In this document: positions 4,460 to 10,863 of the stretch, in pieces | Numbering within the stretch: position 1 is the first letter of the stretch | Layout: every line of letters starts with the position of its first letter | NCBI GenBank assembly: GCA_050014815.1 | Contig: JBEKCP010000133.1 | Coordinates: 1-10,863 of the forward strand | From: JBEKCP01 sp050014815 | GTDB lineage: Bacteria; Planctomycetota; Planctomycetia; Pirellulales; Thermoguttaceae | Direction of reading: 5' to 3' | DNA length: 10,863 nucleotides | The notes under the pieces: model-generated | Database searches by the model: none | What the model saw: only the letters and a program-made list of their open reading frames with translations | Told to the model about the DNA's origin: nothing | Translations under genes and position numbers: made by a program

Positions 4460-7400
4460 CTACGCGGCCTGCGACTGCTTCTCGGCCGCGGCCAGCCGCT
4501 CGGGAAGGATCTGACCGTCGTCGCTGACGTCCTCGAAACGCACCGAAACCTGCTTCGATACGCCCGATTCCTGCATCGTGATCCCGTACAGCGTGTTGGC
4601 CGCGGTCATCGTCTTCTTCGAGTGCGTTACAATGATGAACTGGGTCCAGGCGAGGAAGTCCTGGAGCACCTTGGTGAAGCGGTCGATGTTGGCCTCGTCC
4701 AAGGCCGCGTCGACCTCGTCCAGCACGCAGACGGGGCTGGGCCGGCTGCGGAACATGGCCAACAAAAGCGCCACGCACGTCAATGTCTTCTCTCCCCCGC
4801 TCAGAAGCGAGATGCTCCGGGGCTCCTTGCCGGGCGGCCGGGCCACGATCTCGATCCCCCCCTCCAGGATATCGACCCCCTCTTCGAGCACGATGTCGCC
4901 CTGGCCGCCCCCGAACAGGTCGCGGAACAGCTTCTGAAAGTGCTCTCGCACCATATCGAGCGTCTCGGTGAACAGCCGCCGGCTGTCGGTATTGATCTTC
5001 TCGATGATCCTTTCCAGGGCCGCCTTCGCGGAAGTGAGGTCCTGGTACTGCTCCGAGAGGGTCTTGTAGCGGGTCTCCAGCGACTGGAGTTCCTCAAGGG
5101 CTTCCAGGTTCACGTTACCCAGGCTGCCGATCTTCTGGCGGAGTTCCTCGATTTCCCTCTGGACTTCTCCCCGCTGGTGCTCTTCTTCGCCGGTGGGTAC
5201 GTGTTCGAGTTGGGCCAATTCGATCCCGTAGTCGTCGCGAAGCCGGCCTGCGAGGTCCTCCCGCTGGTGCCGCACTTCGCTGGCGGCCAGGTCCTGGGCG
5301 TGGATCTGGTCTTCGAGGTTACGGAGCTTCGATCGCGTGCGCTGGACCTCGCCCGTCAACTCCGCCCGTTGCGACTGGAGCGACTCGCGGAGGTTGATCT
5401 GCCGGACGGTTTCGGAGGAGAACGATTCCTTGTGGAGATAGAGTTCAGCCACCTCGGCCTCGCAGCGGAGGATGTTCCCGCGGGACTCCTCGGCCCGCTG
5501 GAGGCACTGGGCCAACTGTTGGCGGCCCTCGGCGATGGCCCGGGCCTGCTCCTGGCGGTTTTCTTCGAGTTGTCGCATTCGGGCATGGAGGTTTCGGAGG
5601 CGTTCTTCGCTCTTGGCCAGGTCGACCTTGGTCTCGGTGGTTTCACGGTTGCGGACCTGGCGCTGGGCCTCGAAGTGGGCGATCTCGTGCCCCATGGCGG
5701 CCAACTGGGTCTCCATTTCGGCCAGCCGCGTTTCGAGTTCCTCGCTTTTCTGGCGGGCCTGGGCCAGGCGAGTGACGGCGGTGGCGTGCTGGTCGGCGGC
5801 GGCCTGGAGTTGGCTGTCCAAGGCCGCGCGTTGCGTGTCGAACTGGAGCCGCCGCTCTTCCGCGGCGGAGAGCGTCAAGCGATGATCGGCCAGGGCTTCG
5901 GCGGCCTGGCGGTGCTCGGCGTCTTTTTGGCGGAGCTCCTCCTGTTGGCGGCAGATCCGGGCATCGAGCCCGTCGATGCCGGTCTGGCCCTGCCCGATCC
6001 TGGCTTCCAGCTCGGCCAGTTGGGTCCGCAGCGCCCGCAACTGGCTGCGGCGCGAGATGAGGCCGGCGGCGGCCTGGCGGGGTCCGACCACCAGGGTGCC
6101 GTCGGCCTCCCGGAGCTCGCCGGCCAGCGTGACGAAGTTCAGTCCGCGGCCGGCAGTTTCCGCCAATTGCATCGCGTGAACGAGTTTCTCGACGATCCAG
6201 GTGCGGCCCAACAGCCGCGTCACCAATCCGCCCAATCGAGGGTCGGCCTCGACGAACTGGTCAGCCCGGCCGAGCACGCCGGGCCGGCCCTCCAGGTCGG
6301 GAAAAGGGGGACAGTCCCCATTTGCCGGCACGGCCCGAAGGGTGCTTCGCACAAATGGGGACTGTCCCCTTTTTCCCTCCGGCTCGGCCGCATCGCTGAG
6401 CCAGAGAAAGCCCACCCGGCCGGCAAATCGCTGGGCGTGGTCGCGGATGTAATCCAACAGCTCGGGTGTGGGCACGGCCACGACGTGCTGGGCCGCCGGC
6501 CCCAGGGCCACTTCCACCAGCGGCGCCACCTCGACGCTAACCCTGACCAGGTCGGCCAACAGGCCGGAGACGGTGCGGAAAGGACCGGGGTCGGGAGCGG
6601 CTCGTCGGGCGAGCACTTCCTTCACCCCGGCGGTCAGCCCTTCCTGGCGGCGCTCGAGTTCTTCGAGGACGGCCGTCCGCTCGACTACCCCGCTGTGACG
6701 CTGGCGGAGCCCGGCCAACTCGTTCTGCTCGGCGGACAGTTGCTTCTGGCTTTCGGTGAGTTGTTGGCCGGCGGCGGCCAGGGCCTCGGCCTTGGCCTCC
6801 AGCGACCGGGCCAGGTCGTCCCGCCGGCGCCGCAGGCCCTCGAGCTCCGTGCCGAGGGCGGCGATCTGCCGGTCCAGGTCCCGGATGCGGTTGGTGCTCT
6901 GCTCCCGGGCGGCCTCGGTCGCGGCCGCCTGGCTCTCCAGACCGCTGATCTCGCTGGCCAGCGCGGCGGCCGATCGCGTCTGGTCCAGGTGGGCGGCACG
7001 CCGCTGCTCGTTCTCGCTCCGCACGTGGTCGAGGCGGGCCATCACCTCGGTCAACGCCCGCTCCCCCTCGACCAGCCGCTGGGCGATCTTGCGGTGCTCC
7101 TCGTCAACCGACGCGACGGACTCGCCGGTCTGGCGGACCTGCTCCTGGAGGTCCTCCGCCCGTCCGCTCAGGGCGACGACCTGCCGGCGGTGCCGGGCGA
7201 TCTCCTGCTCCAGATCGCGCGAGCGGTTCCGCTCGTGCTCGATGGTCGATTCCTGGCTGGCGATCCGCTCGCGGTTGGTCGCAATCTGGGCTTCGTCCTG
7301 CCGGATGGCCTCGTTGATCTCGTTGGTCTTGGCATCGAGTTCCAGCAGCGTCGCCTCCAGCGACTCGGCCGCCGCCGCCGCGGTGTCCCGCTCCTCCCCG

Positions 7401-8149
7401 AGGGCGGTCATCCGGACCTGAAATTCGGCCAGCCGGTCGCTCAGCCGCCGCCAGTCGACCAGGCCGACCTGGGTCCGCAATTCCTGGAGCCGGTCGGTAT
7501 GTTCCTTGTAGCGGCGGGCCTTTCCCGCCTGGAGGCGGACGCTCCGCAGCCGGCTGTCCACCTCATCGACGATGTCCGACAGCCGGAGCAGGTTCTGTTG
7601 GACCCGCTCCAAGCGGCGGAGGGCCTCGATCTTCTTGAGCTTGAAGCGGCTGATCCCCGCCGCCTCCTCGAAGATCATCCGCCGGTCCTTCGCCGAGGAC
7701 TGCAAGAGCACGTCCACCTTGCCCTGCTCGATCACGCTGTAGGCCTGCGTCCCCAGCCCCGTGCCCGCCAAAAGGTCGCGGATGTCGCGGAGCCGGCACG
7801 GGTTGCGGTTGATCAGGTATTCCCCTTCGCCGCTGCGGTAGACGCGGCGGGTGATGTGGACTTCGGGCGTGTCGATCGCAAAGAGGTGGTTGGCGTTGTT
7901 GAAAGTGAGGGTGATTTCCGCCGAGTTCACGGCCCGGCGGCTCGGGGAGCCGTTGAAGATGACGTCGGCCATCTCCTTGCCGCGGAGGCTCTTGACGCTC
8001 TGCTCGCCCAGGACCCACTTGATGGAGTCGACGATGTTGGATTTCCCCGACCCGTTCGGACCCACGACGACCGTGATGCCCGGGGGAAACTCGAACCGCG
8101 TCTTGTCGGCGAAGCTCTTGAAACCGGCGAGTTCGAGGGCCTTCAGCAT
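4460..8149 (-). CDS. smc: Chromosome segregation ATPase SMC
   Basis: 1229 residues, the usual length for bacterial SMC. The N-terminus is canonical (MLKALELAGFKSFADKT). Walker A is GPNGSGKSN at 30-38. The ABC signature LSGGEKTL begins near 1116, and Walker B PVCVLDE with the catalytic Glu is near 1139-1145. Long coiled coils rich in Glu, Gln, Arg and Leu run from about 170-500 and 690-1040, on either side of a hinge domain at about 520-690. SMC dimers bind ScpA/ScpB and compact and segregate the chromosome. No scpA or scpB is in the window. The gene starts 9 nt after the stop of the FlgI/HEAT lipoprotein gene, with no clear Shine-Dalgarno, so translation is probably coupled. Residues about 591-617 of the hinge are encoded by a 79-bp palindromic repeat, unlike the rest of the protein. 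An inverted heptamer array follows the stop. Confidence 0.97.
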   Translation of the reverse strand: MLKALELAGFKSFADKTRFEFPPGITVVVGPNGSGKSNIVDSIKWVLGEQSVKSLRGKEMADVIFNGSPSRRAVNSAEITLTFNNANHLFAIDTPEVHITRRVYRSGEGEYLINRNPCRLRDIRDLLAGTGLGTQAYSVIEQGKVDVLLQSSAKDRRMIFEEAAGISRFKLKKIEALRRLERVQQNLLRLSDIVDEVDSRLRSVRLQAGKARRYKEHTDRLQELRTQVGLVDWRRLSDRLAEFQVRMTALGEERDTAAAAAESLEATLLELDAKTNEINEAIRQDEAQIATNRERIASQESTIEHERNRSRDLEQEIARHRRQVVALSGRAEDLQEQVRQTGESVASVDEEHRKIAQRLVEGERALTEVMARLDHVRSENEQRRAAHLDQTRSAAALASEISGLESQAAATEAAREQSTNRIRDLDRQIAALGTELEGLRRRRDDLARSLEAKAEALAAAGQQLTESQKQLSAEQNELAGLRQRHSGVVERTAVLEELERRQEGLTAGVKEVLARRAAPDPGPFRTVSGLLADLVRVSVEVAPLVEVALGPAAQHVVAVPTPELLDYIRDHAQRFAGRVGFLWLSDAAEPEGKRGQSPFVRSTLRAVPANGDCPPFPDLEGRPGVLGRADQFVEADPRLGGLVTRLLGRTWIVEKLVHAMQLAETAGRGLNFVTLAGELREADGTLVVGPRQAAAGLISRRSQLRALRTQLAELEARIGQGQTGIDGLDARICRQQEELRQKDAEHRQAAEALADHRLTLSAAEERRLQFDTQRAALDSQLQAAADQHATAVTRLAQARQKSEELETRLAEMETQLAAMGHEIAHFEAQRQVRNRETTETKVDLAKSEERLRNLHARMRQLEENRQEQARAIAEGRQQLAQCLQRAEESRGNILRCEAEVAELYLHKESFSSETVRQINLRESLQSQRAELTGEVQRTRSKLRNLEDQIHAQDLAASEVRHQREDLAGRLRDDYGIELAQLEHVPTGEEEHQRGEVQREIEELRQKIGSLGNVNLEALEELQSLETRYKTLSEQYQDLTSAKAALERIIEKINTDSRRLFTETLDMVREHFQKLFRDLFGGGQGDIVLEEGVDILEGGIEIVARPPGKEPRSISLLSGGEKTLTCVALLLAMFRSRPSPVCVLDEVDAALDEANIDRFTKVLQDFLAWTQFIIVTHSKKTMTAANTLYGITMQESGVSKQVSVRFEDVSDDGQILPERLAAAEKQSQAA
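6299..6377. repeat. Stop-free palindromic repeat inserted in frame in the smc hinge
   Basis: Arms of 26 bp (6299-6324 and 6352-6377) are reverse complements with one mismatch, around a 27-nt centre that holds a small CGAAG/CTTCG hairpin (6336-6340, 6345-6349). Each arm contains the near-palindrome GGGGACAGTCCCC or its complement. The 79 bp contain no TAA, TAG or TGA on either strand, so all six frames are open. In smc it encodes about 26 residues, beginning GKRGQSPF and ending NGDCPPFP, between AEPE and DLEGRPG. The design recalls the Rickettsia palindromic elements that insert in frame in genes. I see no clear target-site duplication. Confidence 0.88.
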
Positions 8150-8158
8150 GGGACTAGT

Positions 8159-9928
8159 CTACTTCTCGACCGCGTCGACGCGGAGATCGGCCGTCTTCCA
8201 ACCATCCTTATCTAAACCTTTGGGGGCATCATTGCCCTTCGACGTGGTGGATGGCGGCTTCTCGGCCTCCGCCTTCGGTTCGCCCTGTGCCGTGGAGTCG
8301 TAGAGGCGGCCCGTCGCCGGCACGGCCTCGACCTCGAAGCGCGATTCCAGCGCCCCGCTTGCCTTGGCCTCCTGCAGGGCCTGGACCACGTCCGGATAGG
8401 TTCCGCCGAGGTCCACGATCGCCCGGATTACCTCGTCAAGCCGGGGCGAGACGGCTCGCCTCTGGTCGGGCTGGTTCGATGTGAACTTGCTCACGGAGAC
8501 CGCCTCGCCGCCGCCGCTGTTGATCATGATGTGGGGGCCGGCGTTGATGGCCAGCGGCGTGAGCAGCCGCTGGTCCCGCCCAAACAAGACCACTTCCGCC
8601 CGCTGGCTCCGCGCGACGTGGACCAGCGACGGGCCGGCAGTGTCGAGCACATGGTAGCTGAACTGGCCGCCGAGTTGTTCTCCCTTGACCAGCGGCTCGT
8701 TGGGATTGACCCTCCACAAGGCCCGGAAGGCCCCGTAACGGGTCTCCGCGCTCGGCACGCCGAGCAACTGGCGCAACTGGTCGCTGGCCGTGAACTCGTC
8801 CATGGCGGCCAGTGCCGTCAGGGCCATCGCGCGGAACGCCGGCTCTTGCCGGGCAGCCTCGGCCAGCGGCTCGGCCGCCTCCGGCCGATCGAGGTACGCC
8901 AGGGCTTCGGCCGAGACGAACCGCACCTCGGCGTTGGCCGACTGGATCCCCTTCAACAAAGGCGGAACGCCTGACTTCCCAAGGGCCTCCAATTGCAAGG
9001 CGGCGCGGGCCGCGGTGCTCGGATCGAGCAGCTCCGCTTCAAGGCTGATGATCCGCCGGCTTGTCTCGGCGATCGAATCCTCCAGACCGACAGCCCGGAG
9101 CACCTGCATGTATCGCTCGATGTTGTCCTTGTACCGCGGATGGACCGCCAGGTCGACGTACCTGCCGGTCTTGGCCGTGGCGACTCCGACCTTGATGCCG
9201 TCCTTGAACGTATGGAACTGCCGGTTGATGGCGTTGGCCACGCGGGAACTGGTCATGGCGGCGTCGCGGAGCTGCTGCGGGGTCATTTCGGTTTCATCCC
9301 CGCTCTTGAGCAAGAGGCCCAACGACCGCGGTTCCAGCGCCACGCCACCGCCGAGCACCCGCCCCCGGCACAACAGGGCCACGGCGCTCTTGTCCGTGGC
9401 CGAGGGATCGACCAGGACAGGCCCCTGGGCGAGTCCGCGGACCTTCCCGTTGAAAAGGCGGTTCTCGACCAGGGCGGTGTCGTTCAGCCGCGTCTCCAGC
9501 AGGCAGCCCCCGCGGAGGCTCATCGTTTCGCTCCGGCCGGGAATGCGGACCTCGACGTCGAAGCGGTCGCCCTTCTGAATGCCCGGCCGCAGTATGGCCC
9601 GGACCAGCACAAGCGCCGCGTTCCGCGAGGCCAGAAGTTGATTGGGATTCTTGACGTTCCGCCGCTTCATCTCCTCTATCAGCATCGCCCGTTGCGGCGA
9701 CGGCTCGGGGTCGCTTCCGGTGCCATTGAGTCCCATCACGAGACTCACGGCCTCCACTTTGACGGGAAACAGGCCGAACGGAGTGGCCAGATCGCCGACC
9801 AGCTTGGGCGGCGAATCGGATTTCTGGGCCTCGTCGGGCTTGTTGGCCCCAGGGCCGTGGAGGTCCCAAACCGCGCACCCCCCCAACCCCACCACGGCGC
9901 TCCACAGGAGAAAATGACGACGTTTCAT
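8159..9928 (-). CDS. Lipoprotein with FlgI-like P-ring domain and HEAT-like repeats
   Basis: 589 residues from ATG at 9928. The frame continues upstream to 9976, but the shorter start puts a lipoprotein signal at the N-terminus: MKRRHFLLW, a hydrophobic core and a lipobox-like LGGC (C18), with AGGGAA just before the ATG at short spacing. Residues about 43-290 resemble the flagellar P-ring protein FlgI (GLNGTGSDP, LRPGIQKGDRFDVEVRIPG, MSLRGGCLLETRL, GLAQGP). Residues about 300-410 look like HEAT/PBS-lyase helical repeats (VPPLLKGIQSANAEVRFVSAEALAYL). The C-terminal third is of unknown fold, with a low-complexity charged tail. Canonical FlgI is about 365 residues and sits beside flgH; here there are no flagellar neighbours and the gene is 9 nt from smc. 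A cell-envelope role distinct from the flagellum is possible. I would not name it flgI. Confidence 0.85.
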   Translation of the reverse strand: MKRRHFLLWSAVVGLGGCAVWDLHGPGANKPDEAQKSDSPPKLVGDLATPFGLFPVKVEAVSLVMGLNGTGSDPEPSPQRAMLIEEMKRRNVKNPNQLLASRNAALVLVRAILRPGIQKGDRFDVEVRIPGRSETMSLRGGCLLETRLNDTALVENRLFNGKVRGLAQGPVLVDPSATDKSAVALLCRGRVLGGGVALEPRSLGLLLKSGDETEMTPQQLRDAAMTSSRVANAINRQFHTFKDGIKVGVATAKTGRYVDLAVHPRYKDNIERYMQVLRAVGLEDSIAETSRRIISLEAELLDPSTAARAALQLEALGKSGVPPLLKGIQSANAEVRFVSAEALAYLDRPEAAEPLAEAARQEPAFRAMALTALAAMDEFTASDQLRQLLGVPSAETRYGAFRALWRVNPNEPLVKGEQLGGQFSYHVLDTAGPSLVHVARSQRAEVVLFGRDQRLLTPLAINAGPHIMINSGGGEAVSVSKFTSNQPDQRRAVSPRLDEVIRAIVDLGGTYPDVVQALQEAKASGALESRFEVEAVPATGRLYDSTAQGEPKAEAEKPPSTTSKGNDAPKGLDKDGWKTADLRVDAVEK

Positions 9929-9990
9929 GCTTCCCTGCACTCCCGTCCTATCGAGGGGACGCCTTGGCCGGCGCATCAGCCCGGATTCCA

Positions 9991-10059
9991 GACACTAGCC
10001 CGACGCGCAAGCGAGGGACCAACGACCGATCGCCCTCGCTAGCGCTTCGGGCTGGTGTC
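9991..10059. repeat. Palindromic repeat between yidD and the lipoprotein gene
   Basis: Arms of 27 nt (9991-10017 and 10033-10059) match as reverse complements at 24 of 27 positions, around a 15-nt loop. The arms carry the words CTAGCCCGACGCGCAAGCGAGG and its complement in slightly changed form, a palindrome I know as widespread in planctomycete intergenic DNA. It fills much of the 185-bp gap between the yidD stop and the lipoprotein start. A transcript crossing the gap would fold here, so it may separate expression of the two genes. No T-run follows it on the minus strand. Confidence 0.85.
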
Positions 10060-10113
10060 AGCCGGTGAATAGTCGCGGTTAGGGCAGAACAATACTGATT
10101 TGAAGCCCGGGGG

Positions 10114-10368
10114 TCAAGGTGGGTCGTAGCCGCCCGGGTTCCAGGGGTGACAGCGGCAGACCCGGCAGATACCCCGCCACACCCCCCGAATGGAGCCATA
10201 CTTCCGCACCGCGCCGATGAAATACGCGCTACAGGACGGCTCGAAGCGGCAATGACGTCCCAATATCGGGCTCAACAGGAGTTGATAGAGCTTGACCAGC
10301 AGGATCAGCCCCCAGCCCGGCAATCGCAGCAGTCCACGCCAGAAGTATCTCAGCCGTTGCGTGTTCAT
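10114..10368 (-). CDS. yidD: Membrane protein insertion efficiency factor YidD
   Basis: 84 residues, typical for YidD. The family signature is complete: KLYQLLLSPILG (26-37), CRFEPSCSAYF (40-50), a basic/aromatic stretch with RGVWRG, and RCHPWNPGGYDPP at the C-terminus. An amphipathic, Trp/Leu-rich N-terminus (about 8-33) would lie on the inner membrane face. YidD helps insert membrane proteins together with YidC and Sec. It follows rnpA by 83 bp, the normal rpmH-rnpA-yidD order. No yidC follows in this window; the FlgI/HEAT lipoprotein gene takes that place. There is no strong Shine-Dalgarno before the ATG at 10368. Most of the rnpA-yidD gap is a heptamer array. Confidence 0.96.
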   Translation of the reverse strand: MNTQRLRYFWRGLLRLPGWGLILLVKLYQLLLSPILGRHCRFEPSCSAYFIGAVRKYGSIRGVWRGICRVCRCHPWNPGGYDPP

Positions 10369-10388
10369 CTGTCAGATTCTACCGGAAA

Positions 10389-10466
10389 GGGATTAGGGAT
10401 TGGGGATTAGGGATTAGAAAGCCGGAACTACGCGAGTCCAATCCCCAATCCCTAATCCCCAATCCC
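10389..10466. repeat. Inverted array of 7-bp units overlapping the rnpA 3' end
   Basis: Four heptamers (GGGATTA, GGGATTG, GGGATTA, GGGATTA at 10389-10416), a 22-bp spacer, then four in the opposite sense (CAATCCC, CAATCCC, TAATCCC, CAATCCC at 10439-10466). The period is exactly 7. Read as CCCCAAT, the unit fits the heptameric STRR class reported from cyanobacteria. The right-hand array overlaps rnpA: it encodes the last four residues (GIGD) and the TAG stop. Confidence 0.9.
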
Positions 10467-10826
10467 TCTCCCCCCCCGCAGCTTCCGCGCAACGCGACCC
10501 GAGAGCCGAACGAGCGAATCCCGGATCTCCGCCAGTCGCGGCTCCCGGCCGGGCCTGGGGAGGACCACCATGTCGATTCCCTGCGGCAACTGCTGCCTTG
10601 CCAGGCGGAAGGCCTCGCGGATCCTGCGTTTCCAGCGGTTCCGGACGACCGCACCGCCGAGCTTGCGGGAAACGGCCAGTCCCAGCCTCGCCTGCGGCAG
10701 GCCGTTGGGATGGCCGAAGACCAGAAGCGTCTGGTCGGCCGCCGTACACCGGAGCCGGAAGGCCCGCTGAAAATCGCCGCGTTTGGCCAGGCGGTGCGTC
10801 CGGGGCAATCGCTGATCGCCTACCAT
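10452..10826 (-). CDS. rnpA: Ribonuclease P protein component
   Basis: 124 residues, normal for RnpA. This basic protein binds RNase P RNA and helps it process the 5' ends of pre-tRNAs. The N-terminus LPRTHRLAKRGDFQRAF (7-23) is the conserved opening helix. The signature VSRKLGGAVVRNRWKRRIRE (52-71) contains the RNR motif (R62, N63, R64). The ATG at 10826 has no evident Shine-Dalgarno, and the frame stays open to the window edge without another start codon, so it may be translated by coupling with rpmH, expected just outside. The C-terminal GRGIGD is odd: the last four codons and the stop fall in a heptamer repeat array, so the natural end of the gene may have been replaced. yidD follows after 83 bp. 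Confidence 0.95.
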   Translation of the reverse strand: MVGDQRLPRTHRLAKRGDFQRAFRLRCTAADQTLLVFGHPNGLPQARLGLAVSRKLGGAVVRNRWKRRIREAFRLARQQLPQGIDMVVLPRPGREPRLAEIRDSLVRLSGRVARKLRGGRGIGD

Positions 10827-10863
10827 CGGAGGTCTTGGCGGGGAGTGGAGGGATGTCGTTGGG

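Noticed and set aside
4622..8215. A 1197-codon plus-strand open frame antisense to smc
   Set aside because: It is an antisense frame produced by GC-rich third-position bias opposite the coiled-coil coding sequence; its Pro/Leu/Gly/Gln-rich translation shows no domain, while the minus strand encodes a full SMC.
8159..9928. Part of a flagellar operon
   Set aside because: No flgH, flgJ or other flagellar gene is adjacent, and the protein is much longer than FlgI with extra domains.
8993..10042. A 349-codon plus-strand open frame
   Set aside because: It lies opposite the FlgI/HEAT lipoprotein gene, has no recognisable motif and runs through the palindrome at 9991-10059.
10369..10863. Chromosome origin near rnpA
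   Set aside because: The rpmH-rnpA region is often near dnaA and oriC, but I see no cluster of DnaA boxes and no dnaA; the iterated sequence is the heptamer array.

Overview
This is GC-rich bacterial DNA in which every gene I can support lies on the minus strand. The gene content fits a planctomycete, probably of the Pirellulales type. The pointers are an SMC gene preceded by a lipoprotein joining a FlgI-like domain to HEAT-like repeats, a short excisionase-type HTH protein with a receiver-like domain, and several palindromic intergenic repeats that I associate with such genomes. The taxonomic call is inference; there is no rRNA or other decisive marker here.

Reading in the direction of transcription (high to low coordinates): rnpA (10826-10452) and yidD (10368-10114) form the usual rpmH-rnpA-yidD cluster; rpmH would lie just outside the window. 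Next comes the FlgI/HEAT lipoprotein gene (9928-8159), separated by only 9 nt from smc (8149-4460), so these two are very likely co-transcribed. An 816-bp gene-free stretch (4459-3644) precedes the HTH/receiver gene (3643-3071), which is followed by a good intrinsic terminator (2986-2950). Then come a long-chain polyprenyl diphosphate synthase (2795-1791), a small HUH transposase of the RAYT/IS200-like type (1662-1219), and a Tat-exported hemerythrin-domain protein (849-109).

The housekeeping genes cover tRNA 5' processing, membrane-protein insertion, chromosome organisation and isoprenoid-quinone precursor synthesis. They do not form one pathway.

The striking feature is the repeat load. At least nine different palindromic or tandem repeat types occupy nearly every gene junction. 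Three 104-105 bp multi-hairpin elements flank the RAYT gene, and their stems carry compensatory base changes. Two inverted arrays of 7-bp units sit at the 3' ends of rnpA and smc, and one of them supplies the last four codons and the stop of rnpA. A 79-bp near-perfect palindrome, free of stop codons in all six frames, sits in frame inside the smc hinge coding region and adds about 26 residues. The RAYT/REP locus and the in-gene palindrome are the most interesting systems here.
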